Source of the DNA: Akkermansia muciniphila
GTDB lineage: Bacteria; Verrucomicrobiota; Verrucomicrobiia; Limisphaerales; BJHT01
Direction of reading: 5' to 3'
NCBI GenBank assembly: GCA_945861535.1
Contig: CAMAUZ010000086.1
Coordinates: 1-32,306, forward strand
Length of the DNA: 32,306 nucleotides
Shown here: one piece after another, positions 25,710 through 32,306 of the stretch
How the letters are laid out: every line of letters begins with the position of its first letter
Numbering within the stretch: position 1 is the stretch's first letter
Position numbers and translations under genes: made by a program
The notes under the pieces: model-generated
Told to the model about the DNA's origin: nothing
Database searches by the model: none
The model's input: only the letters and a program-made list of their open reading frames with translations

Positions 25710-26273
25710 CTGATAGGTATTTGCTTTCCGGCCGCTGCGCGGCGCCGGGAGAGATGGTTTGGTACTAGATTCAATGTCCGTAATTTCACGCGTGAAGGAG
25801 GGGGTGTCAACGGCGTTGTCCGGGCTTTGCCGCTGTTTCTCGGTTCTCTCGTAGCTCAGAACGTGTTTGAAAAGTCGCGCGAACCGCGCGAGACCGGGTT
25901 TGGGGTTCCGCGTTTACGCGGCCCGCTGGCCCAGACCGCCCTAACCCCGTAAACGGGGAACTCCCAACCGGGGTTTTCAACAGGCTCTCAGCGATGGCTG
26001 GCGGAAAACCCTTCGCCTGTAACTGAGTCGCCGATGCCTTTTGGCGGCTGGCACGTCCAGGGTGTAGGCAACGAGGCGGTCTGCGGCCGGAGCCGGAGTC
26101 TATTATGCTCCGCATGGGGTTCCCAGATGACACGAAGTCGCCATACCACAGCCGGGAGCGCTTTGCCGGGCACTTTGCGGAAAAGGCGCAACTCGTCCTT
26201 GTGCGACGGACGGAGATTCCCGCACCATTGCCCGGGACACTTTCGGCAACTTATCAATGGCACTGACGCTCAC
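25710..26273. other. Intergenic region between divergent operons
   Basis: This 564-base gap must hold the promoters for the minus-strand DUF1592 gene and the plus-strand DUF1549 gene at 26274. It contains the MITE-like element at 25855-25991. The frame that extends the DUF1549 gene upstream to 26034 has no signal-peptide or family features and is probably untranslated. Confidence 0.5.
25855..25991. mobile_element. MITE-like palindromic element, ~137 bp
   Basis: The ends are inverted: CTCAGAACGTGTTTGAAAA on the left and, read on the other strand, CTGAGAGCCTGTTGAAAA on the right. Inside, GGTTTGGGGTTCCGCGTTTA on the left again mirrors the right half (GGTTGGGAGTTCCCCGTTTA on the other strand). 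There is no coding capacity. The right half is related in inverted orientation to 21588-21635. Together the two repeats bracket the 4-kb minus-strand cassette. It could be a nonautonomous transposon relic or a REP-like element. Confidence 0.65.
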
Positions 26274-28604
26274 ATGAACTTGGAACGTTTGTCCTTGGCA
26301 CTTCTCGGCCTCGGCGTCGCGACGGTGTCCTTCGTCGGACAGCTTGTCGCGGCGGACTCGCCGCGATTCGAGAAGGACATCCTGCCTGTCTTCTATCACC
26401 ACTGTTTTGCCTGCCACAGCGAGAAGCAGGCGAAGCCGAAGGGCAAGCTGCGTCTGGACTCGGCGGAGGCGATTCGCGGCAGCGATGTGATCGTGGCGGG
26501 CAAGCCGGACCAGAGCGAGTTGTTGAAACGGGTTTCGCTGCCGCACACGGACGAGGATGTGATGCCGCCGCTAAAGGGTGGCGCGCAGCCCTTGAATGAC
26601 GGGGAGCGCGCGATGCTGCGGCAATGGATCGCGGATGGGGCGAAGCTGGATTCGTGGGTGAAGTTCGATCATCGCGGGGCGGTTGCGTCAGCGGTGGAGG
26701 CGACGCTCGCCGGGTTGGATGTCCGACAACTCAGCGCCGAGGTGCAGAAGCATGTCGAACGCTCTCATGCGGCGAAGGGCATAAAACCGAACGCGCCGGT
26801 GAGCGATGAGACCTTCCTGCGCCGCGTGTATCTCGAAGTCGTCGGCCGCATCCCGAGCCTGGCGGAGAGCACGCGTTTCCTCGAGAGCAAGGCTGCGGAC
26901 AAGCGCGGGAAGCTGATCGATGAACTGCTCGGCAGCGAGGGCTACGTGAGCCACATGTTCAACTGGAAGGCCGACCTCTTGCGGGTGAACACGCGTATCG
27001 CCCAAGGTCAGCCGGGCAAACTTTACGACGACTGGGTGAAGGACGCGGTTCGCTCGCGCATGCCGTATGATGAGTTTGTGAGGCAGTTGGTCACCGCGAG
27101 CGGCTACCTCTGGGAAAATGGCGCGGTCGGTTTCTATGTGCGCGATCTCGGGATGCCGCTGGACCACATGTCGAACCTGACGCGCATCTTCCTCGGCACG
27201 CGGATCGAGTGCGCGCAGTGCCACGACCACCCGCTGGAGCCGATCACGCAGAAGGATTTCTATCAGATGGTGGCGTTCACGTTTGGCGTAAGCAATCTGG
27301 GCAGCCCCGGCGGGTATTCGCCCGACAACGTGAAGCAGTGGCCGGCGATCAAGGCGAAGCTGGCCACGATGGACAAGGACGAGTCCCTCGCGCAGGCCGT
27401 GAGCGGCACCATCGCGCCGATGAAACGCCTCACGCAGGACACGGACAAACAACTGAAGTTTCCCGACACCTACGCCTACGACCCTGCGCTTCGCGGAAAA
27501 CCGGTGGAGCCGCGGACGCTCTTCGGCGACGAGGCGGTCATCACCGATGGCGCGCGGCGCAAGGCGTTCGCGGAATGGCTGACCTCGCCGCGCAATCCGC
27601 GGTTTGCGAAGCACATCGCGAACCGGCTGTGGAAGCGCGTCATGGGCGCGGGGTTGATCGAGCCGGTGGACAGCCTCTCGGCGCTGCCGAATCCCGAGCA
27701 CGCGGAGCTGCTGGACTTCCTCACGCAGACGATGGTCCGCCTGCGCTTCGATGAGCGGGCCTTCATGGCGGTGCTGCTGAACACGCGGCTGTATCAGAGC
27801 GAAGCCATGCGAGAGACGCCGGAGCCTGCGGCGGTATTTGCGATGCGCGGGCCGCAACTGCGGCGGCTGTCCGCGGAGCAGATTTGGGATTCGCATCTGG
27901 TCCTGCTGGCGCAGGACATTGACGAACGGAAGTCAAACTACCGACTCGGCGGGGTCTTGGACACGCAGCGCCTGAAGAAGCTGACCACGATGACCGCGGA
28001 CGAAATCATCGCGCAGGCGCGAGTCAATCTCGCCGAGCACACCCGCGGTCGGGCACTCAGTCTGCGCCGGGCGGAGCAACAAAAGGAATTGGCTGCGGCC
28101 AAGGCTCGCGGTGATGACAAGGAGGTGAAGCGGTTGACGACGCTGCACGCGAAGGAGAACAAGGCGGAGGCTGAGTCCGACAAGGAAGCCGCACCAAAGG
28201 AAACCGATCCACGCTGGAAATCGCTGCCGCCCACCTTCATTCGCGCCTCGGAGACGCCGCTGCCATTGCCGCTGGGACATTTCCTGCGTCAGTTCGGCCA
28301 GTCGGATCGGCGTGAGATCGACGCTTTCAGTCGCGACCCGAACACCACGCATTCCCTCGCACTGATGAACGGCGAACTGACCACTCGAGCGCTCGCGGAG
28401 GATTCGTTTCTGCGCCGCCAGCTCGCGGCGAGCAAAGCGGTGGGCGAACAGCGCACGCAGCTCATCTACCGCGCAATCCTCGTCCGCTCGGCGAAGGCGG
28501 AGGAAATCGCGGAGATGGCCGCACTGACGAAGGCCAGCGCGACTCCCGAGCAGGACATCATCTGGGCGCTCCTGAACTCGCCCGAATTCCTTTTCAACCA
28601 GTGA
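26274..28604 (+). CDS. PSCyt1, DUF1549 (PSCyt2) and DUF1553 (PSD1) secreted protein
   Basis: A 776-residue protein. ATG 26274 starts a Sec signal (MNLERLSLALLGLGVATVSF, cleavage near VAADS). A PSCyt1 cytochrome-like domain carries CFACHSEKQ (Cys44/Cys47/His48) and GKLRLDS. DUF1549 (about 165-370) includes FLRRVYLEVVGRIPSLAEST and the second CxxCH, CAQCHDHPLEPI (Cys313/Cys316/His317). DUF1553 (about 415-760; NPRFAKHIANRLWKRVMGAG) contains a highly charged coiled-coil-like insertion at about 600-645 (KEVKRLTTLHAKENKAEAES). Nineteen bases separate it from the DUF1501 gene downstream. It has the full domain set that its relative at 1605-3689 lacks at the N-terminus. Likely a secreted haem protein; the reaction is unknown. 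Confidence 0.92.
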   Translation: MNLERLSLALLGLGVATVSFVGQLVAADSPRFEKDILPVFYHHCFACHSEKQAKPKGKLRLDSAEAIRGSDVIVAGKPDQSELLKRVSLPHTDEDVMPPLKGGAQPLNDGERAMLRQWIADGAKLDSWVKFDHRGAVASAVEATLAGLDVRQLSAEVQKHVERSHAAKGIKPNAPVSDETFLRRVYLEVVGRIPSLAESTRFLESKAADKRGKLIDELLGSEGYVSHMFNWKADLLRVNTRIAQGQPGKLYDDWVKDAVRSRMPYDEFVRQLVTASGYLWENGAVGFYVRDLGMPLDHMSNLTRIFLGTRIECAQCHDHPLEPITQKDFYQMVAFTFGVSNLGSPGGYSPDNVKQWPAIKAKLATMDKDESLAQAVSGTIAPMKRLTQDTDKQLKFPDTYAYDPALRGKPVEPRTLFGDEAVITDGARRKAFAEWLTSPRNPRFAKHIANRLWKRVMGAGLIEPVDSLSALPNPEHAELLDFLTQTMVRLRFDERAFMAVLLNTRLYQSEAMRETPEPAAVFAMRGPQLRRLSAEQIWDSHLVLLAQDIDERKSNYRLGGVLDTQRLKKLTTMTADEIIAQARVNLAEHTRGRALSLRRAEQQKELAAAKARGDDKEVKRLTTLHAKENKAEAESDKEAAPKETDPRWKSLPPTFIRASETPLPLPLGHFLRQFGQSDRREIDAFSRDPNTTHSLALMNGELTTRALAEDSFLRRQLAASKAVGEQRTQLIYRAILVRSAKAEEIAEMAALTKASATPEQDIIWALLNSPEFLFNQ

Positions 28605-28623
28605 CACCGGTTCCAAACCAGCC

Positions 28624-29901
28624 ATGAAATCAATCCTCACCGACCTCAGCCGCCGCGCCTTCGTGGAGCGTTTTGCCAAGGCCGTTTTCGGCGTCAGCTT
28701 GCTGCCCGCATCTGGCCGTCTACTGGCAGCAGAGCCCAAAATCGGTGGCAAAGCCAAGAGCGTGATCTTCCTCTACATGCGCGGCGGGATCTCGCACATC
28801 GACACCTTCGACCCGAAGCCCGGAAAGCCAGAGATGGGCGGCGTGCAGGCCATCGCGACCAGCGCGGATGGCGTGCAGATCTCGGAGTGGTTCCCGCGCA
28901 TGGCGAAACAGATGCACCACGTCTCGCTCGTGCGCTCGATGACTTCCACCCAGGGCATCCACGATCGCGGCACCTACCTCGCGCACACGAGCTACTTCAT
29001 GACTCCGACCATCACGCATCCGTCACTCGGATCGTGGGCGGTGAAGCTGCTCGGCTCTGCGAACGCGGTGCTGCCGGGCAACATCCTCATCAACGGCAGT
29101 CCGCAGCATCCCCGCAGCGGCTACATGCCCACGCACCTCGCGCCGCTGCCCATCATGGATCCCGGCGCGGGCCTGCAAAACTCTGCGCTGCCTTCGAAGG
29201 TGACCGAGTCGGATTTTGCGCGGCGAACCGCGATGGCGCAGGCAGTGGGCGGTCGTTTTGTGCAACAGACGCCGCATCGCGATGCCGCCGCATATTTGAA
29301 AGTGCAGCAGGACGCCGCTGCGCTGATGAAGAGCGAGGACCTGAAGGTGTTCGACATTTCGCGCGAGGACAAAAAGACGCAGGCCGCCTACGGCACGCAC
29401 ACGTTTGGCAAAGGCTGCCTGCTCGCGCGGCGGCTCGTGGAAAGTGGCGTGCGCTTCATCGAGGTCGAGGACGCGCATAACTGGGACACGCACAACGACC
29501 AGATCAAGCAGATGGAAAACATGACGCCGTCCACGGACCAAACGATGGCCGCCCTGCTCGAAGACCTTCATCAGCGCGGCCTGCTCGCCAGCACACTTGT
29601 CGTCATGGCCACCGAGTTCGGACGCTCGCCGCAGATCAGCAACGAAACCGCCGGGCGCGGACATCACCCCGGCGTCTTCACCTGGTGGCTCGCCGGTGCC
29701 GGCATGAAACGCGGCTACGTCCACGGCAAGTCCGACGAAATCGGCGAACGCGTCGCGGAGAAACCCGTCACCATGCAGGACTGTAACGCCACCATCGCGC
29801 GAGCCATGGGCATCGACCTGCAACACATCGAGCACTCCCCCTCCGGCCGCCCCTTCACCGTGGCGGACAAGGGCAGGCCGGTGGTCGAGTTGTTTGCGTA
29901 A
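28624..29901 (+). CDS. DUF1501 Tat-type secreted protein
   Basis: A 425-residue DUF1501 protein, slightly shorter than the one at 3667-5109. ATG 28624 gives a twin-arginine-like signal (DLSRRAFVERFAKAVFGVSL). Landmarks: SVIFLYMRGGISHIDTFDPK (about 47-66), HVSLVRSMTSTQGIHDRG, GKGCLLARRLVESGVRFIEV (about 262-281), VVMATEFGRSPQ, and GRGHHPGVFTWWLAGAGMKR with possible metal-binding His residues. It forms a two-gene operon with the PSCyt1/DUF1549/DUF1553 gene immediately upstream, the partner usually seen for DUF1501. The sialidase-SGNH gene starts 147 bases later and could be co-transcribed. Catalytic role is not known. Confidence 0.93.
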   Translation: MKSILTDLSRRAFVERFAKAVFGVSLLPASGRLLAAEPKIGGKAKSVIFLYMRGGISHIDTFDPKPGKPEMGGVQAIATSADGVQISEWFPRMAKQMHHVSLVRSMTSTQGIHDRGTYLAHTSYFMTPTITHPSLGSWAVKLLGSANAVLPGNILINGSPQHPRSGYMPTHLAPLPIMDPGAGLQNSALPSKVTESDFARRTAMAQAVGGRFVQQTPHRDAAAYLKVQQDAAALMKSEDLKVFDISREDKKTQAAYGTHTFGKGCLLARRLVESGVRFIEVEDAHNWDTHNDQIKQMENMTPSTDQTMAALLEDLHQRGLLASTLVVMATEFGRSPQISNETAGRGHHPGVFTWWLAGAGMKRGYVHGKSDEIGERVAEKPVTMQDCNATIARAMGIDLQHIEHSPSGRPFTVADKGRPVVELFA

Positions 29902-30048
29902 GCCATCGCCCGACCGTGCAATCCCTCACCCTCATCACCCTCATCACATTGCCACTCTCGGTCCTTCGATCGTTTGTCGCGCCCGCCGCATCAAGGTTCC
30001 GCTGATGAGGCTTGGCGATGGCGGGGCAACCGCTTGCCGAAAATATCC

Positions 30049-31941
30049 ATGAACGTTTTTCTCTGGCTCCCTGTTCTATTCTGGTTGCTCTTGCCGCCTG
30101 CCGCGCTGCGATCCGCCGAAACCCCACCCACCCCCGGTCCCAGCCACGTCATCGTGCCCCACTCGAAGGAGGCGGCCCGTAACGGCGAGGCGTCGCTGAT
30201 CGAGCTGCGGGAGTGCTCGCTGCTGTTGATGTATGGTGCCCATCAGAAAAGTGGTGACTGGGATCGCGGGGAGATCCGCCAGATGCGCTCACGCGACGGG
30301 GGCAAGACGTGGCCCGCGCCCGAGACCGTCTTCAGCGACGCCAAGCGTTCGCTGTTCCAACTCTCGTTCGCGCGACTGACCAACGGCGACCTCGGCCTGA
30401 CCCACACCTCGCTCGCCAATGGCCGCGATGCCTTCAAGGTCTTCCGTCGCTCGACGGATGATGGCCAGTCCTGGTCGGAGCCGCTGAAGATCAGCGATGC
30501 TTCACACGAATACACCACCGGCCCTTGGGACAAACTCTACGTGCTGGCGAGCGGGCGCGTCATTGCACTGCTGCACTGCAACATGAAGCCGGATGCGAAG
30601 AAGCAGGGCGGCCCGCTGGGCGTTTACACCGTTTACTCCGACGACCACGGGAAGACGTGGACTCGCTCGCCGCTCAAGGAAGTGCTGCATGTGCCTGACA
30701 ATCCGCTCAAGAAGCACGAATGGGGTTTCTGGGAACCCTCGCTGGTTGAGCACGCGCCGGGGAAGCTGCTCATGCTGGGCCGCACCACAACGGGTTGGCT
30801 ATGGGAGAGTCGATCGGAAGACAGCGGCTCGACCTGGAGCGCGCCCGTGCAGTCCAGCGTGCTCAATCCCGTCGCACCGCCCGTGCTGACGCACGTCCCC
30901 GGCACGGACACGCTCGTGCTCATCCACAATCCCGACGTGAAACTCAGCGACAGTTGGCATGGCGGGGAACGACTTGCCCTCGCCTTCCGCACCAGCCACG
31001 ACGGCGGTCGCACCTGGTCCGCAGCCACCGACATCTATCGCGCACCGAACAACCAACTGTGGGTGGACTATCCCGCCGTGCGATGGATCAAAGGCCAGTT
31101 GCACCTCGTCTGGCGGCACATCAACCGAGCCAATCCAGCCAGCGGATTGGGCGGCACCAGCCTCTACCACCACGTCCTGCCTCGTGAGGCTTTCGAAGCA
31201 CGCACCGCCCCGAAGAAGTCTGTTGAATCCAATGCCAGGCCCCTGCGCATCCTGCCCCTCGGCGACAGCATCACGCGCGGCTCCTACCTCGCGCAGAAGG
31301 ACGGCAAAGCCACCGGCCTGCCGCATCCGCTGAGTGGCGGCTGGCGCAAGGCACTTCAGGACAAACTCCGCACCGCAGGCATCGCCTTCGATTTCGTCGG
31401 TGAACTCAGTTACGCCGCCTTCGGTCGCGCTGGCGCGGCGGATCCGCAGTTCGATCCCGATCACCATGGCCTCGCTGGCTTCAGCAACACCAGCATCCTC
31501 AAAGGCGGCGTCGTGCCGACACCAGCCGACGTGCTCGCCTCGCTCGGCGTGAAGGAAATCAAAGTCCCCGGCATCGTGGAGGTCCTGAACAAACACCAGC
31601 CCGACGTCATCCTGCTCATGTCCGGTGCGAACGGCTTCGACGCGCCCGCGCGCGACCAACTCATCCGCACCATCGGCGAAACCAGCCCTGCACATCTCTT
31701 CGTCGCCACCATTCTCCCGCAGAAAGCCCCGCGCGCAGGCTGGGAGAAAGTGGACGCCTACAACGCCTCCCTCCCCGCCGTCGTCGCCGCGCAGAAGGCC
31801 GCCGGCAAACGCATCACGCTCGTGGACATGCACGCCGCCATCACCACGGACGATTTATTGCCCGATGGCGTCCACCCCAACCAAGCGGGCATGGAAAAGA
31901 TGGCCGCGGCTTGGTTTACAGTCCTCCAGACTTCTCGCTGA
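30049..31941 (+). CDS. Sialidase-like / SGNH hydrolase fusion, complete
   Basis: A 630-residue secreted two-domain enzyme. ATG 30049 is chosen because it begins the signal peptide (MNVFLWLPVLFWLLLPPAAL); the frame opens 25 codons earlier without a signal. Residues ~30-380 form a sialidase/BNR propeller with five Asp-boxes at 81-88, 135-142, 197-204, 256-263 and 316-323 (such as SRDGGKTW). Residues ~398-625 are an SGNH hydrolase: GDSIT with Ser407, SGANGF with Asn528, and DGVHPN with Asp606/His609. It is probably an extracellular deacetylase/esterase acting on a glycan recognised by the propeller. It is the intact paralog of the gene truncated at the left window edge, and its last block recurs at 5657-5818. 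Confidence 0.92.
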   Translation: MNVFLWLPVLFWLLLPPAALRSAETPPTPGPSHVIVPHSKEAARNGEASLIELRECSLLLMYGAHQKSGDWDRGEIRQMRSRDGGKTWPAPETVFSDAKRSLFQLSFARLTNGDLGLTHTSLANGRDAFKVFRRSTDDGQSWSEPLKISDASHEYTTGPWDKLYVLASGRVIALLHCNMKPDAKKQGGPLGVYTVYSDDHGKTWTRSPLKEVLHVPDNPLKKHEWGFWEPSLVEHAPGKLLMLGRTTTGWLWESRSEDSGSTWSAPVQSSVLNPVAPPVLTHVPGTDTLVLIHNPDVKLSDSWHGGERLALAFRTSHDGGRTWSAATDIYRAPNNQLWVDYPAVRWIKGQLHLVWRHINRANPASGLGGTSLYHHVLPREAFEARTAPKKSVESNARPLRILPLGDSITRGSYLAQKDGKATGLPHPLSGGWRKALQDKLRTAGIAFDFVGELSYAAFGRAGAADPQFDPDHHGLAGFSNTSILKGGVVPTPADVLASLGVKEIKVPGIVEVLNKHQPDVILLMSGANGFDAPARDQLIRTIGETSPAHLFVATILPQKAPRAGWEKVDAYNASLPAVVAAQKAAGKRITLVDMHAAITTDDLLPDGVHPNQAGMEKMAAAWFTVLQTSR

Positions 31942-31975
31942 TTTGTTGCCGACCTCACCTACTCAACGACTTCCC

Positions 31976-32167
31976 GTGCGCGTGGAATTTCCACTCATCA
32001 CCCTGCTGCTCGCCACCGTGGCCGCGCGGCCATCGCCCGCGCTGAGAGCCGCCGCGACGCTGGACCTAATCGCCGCCGCCAAAGGGCGGGCGGGCCTGGA
32101 ACCCGCCTTCGCACCCGGGTTCTGCGCCATGCACGGTCACTGGCAGCCGCTGGCAGCCAAGCCCTGA
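31976..32167 (+). CDS. Small putative secreted protein, uncertain
   Basis: A GTG-started 63-codon frame with a short signal-like N-terminus (MRVEFPLITLLLATVAA) and no recognisable domain. It begins 34 bases after the sialidase-SGNH stop and ends 15 bases before the next start, so spacing would fit an operon. The corresponding sequence after the paralog at 1035 does not keep this frame, and composition alone could produce it. It may be a gene remnant. Confidence 0.25.
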   Translation: MRVEFPLITLLLATVAARPSPALRAAATLDLIAAAKGRAGLEPAFAPGFCAMHGHWQPLAAKP

Positions 32168-32182
32168 ACTCCTCTACTTCCC

Positions 32183-32306
32183 ATGAAATCCTTGCTGTTC
32201 CTGCTTGCGACGTGTGGCCTCATCTTCGGCGCGGACCCGTTGGCTAGCGAAACCAACCGCGTCCGTCTGGGCAACGTCACCGTCACGCTGTCCCCGCCCG
32301 TGCTCG
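32183..32306 (+). CDS. Start of a secreted protein, truncated by the window end
   Basis: ATG 32183 opens a frame that runs to the end of the window (41 residues). It begins with a clear signal peptide (MKSLLFLLATCGLIFGADPL) followed by NRVRLGNVTVTLSPPVL. Too little is present to name a family. It follows the sialidase-SGNH gene on the same strand and may belong to the same transcription unit. Confidence 0.65.
   Translation, partial: MKSLLFLLATCGLIFGADPLASETNRVRLGNVTVTLSPPVL

Noticed and set aside
26034-26273. N-terminal extension of the DUF1549 frame
   Set aside because: No family similarity; it would bury the signal peptide that starts at 26274.
29925-29950. Short tandem CCTCATCAC-like repeats before the sialidase-SGNH gene
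   Set aside because: Only about three imperfect units; no sign of a CRISPR or regulatory array.
1-32306. tRNA, rRNA, CRISPR arrays, transposase or integrase genes
   Set aside because: None seen on either strand by reading; the repeats present are palindromic intergenic elements without associated enzymes in this window.

Overview
The window looks like part of a high-GC chromosome from the PVC superphylum. Verrucomicrobiota seems more likely than Planctomycetota. The basis is family content: PSCyt/PSD-domain proteins (DUF1549, DUF1553, DUF1592, DUF1588, DUF1585), DUF1501 and DUF1552 Tat-type secreted proteins, a PVC-type dehydrogenase with a CxxCH tail, formylglycine-generating-enzyme-fold (FGE/SUMF) secreted proteins, and an orphan discoidin-like sensor kinase with a NarL-type regulator. 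The phylum call is inference. No rRNA, tRNA, CRISPR array or transposase was seen.

Layout. 1-1035 is the 3' part of a sialidase-SGNH hydrolase gene. A near-identical full paralog sits at 30049-31941, and a third, tail-only remnant lies at 5657-5818. Position 1605-5109 holds a two-gene DUF1549/DUF1553 plus DUF1501 operon, bordered on both sides by intergenic blocks dense in palindromes and shared repeats. Position 5921-8693 (minus strand) encodes a two-component system whose sensor gene is split by one in-frame TAA. A 100-base divergent region with an 18-base palindrome separates it from a long plus-strand operon. That operon (8793-19126) encodes DUF1552, a caspase-like/FGE fusion, a DUF1592/DUF1588/DUF1585 cytochrome, a leucine-rich-repeat protein, and a 1457-residue DUF1080-SGNH-dehydrogenase-HEAT-cytochrome fusion. 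It is followed by a broken copy of the LRR tail and a double-FGE protein (19608-21551). Position 21688-25709 is an inverted, visibly less GC-rich DUF1592 plus DUF1552 pair. It is bracketed by inverted copies of a MITE-like repeat. Position 26274-29901 is a second DUF1549/DUF1553 plus DUF1501 pair. The sialidase-SGNH gene and the start of another secreted protein close the window.

How the genes may work together. Nearly every structural gene begins with a Sec- or Tat-like signal, and several carry CxxCH haem sites. The region therefore reads as extracytoplasmic machinery for carbohydrate oxidation or hydrolysis coupled to c-type electron carriers. The biochemical role of the DUF families is not established, so this is inference. 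The divergent sensor/regulator pair is the natural candidate controller of the 8793-19126 operon.

The points most worth a second look are the in-frame stop in the sensor kinase, the caspase-like domain with Tyr in place of the catalytic His fused to an FGE domain inside a tightly coupled operon, the repeat-bounded inverted cassette, and the repeat that supplies the C-terminus of the response regulator.
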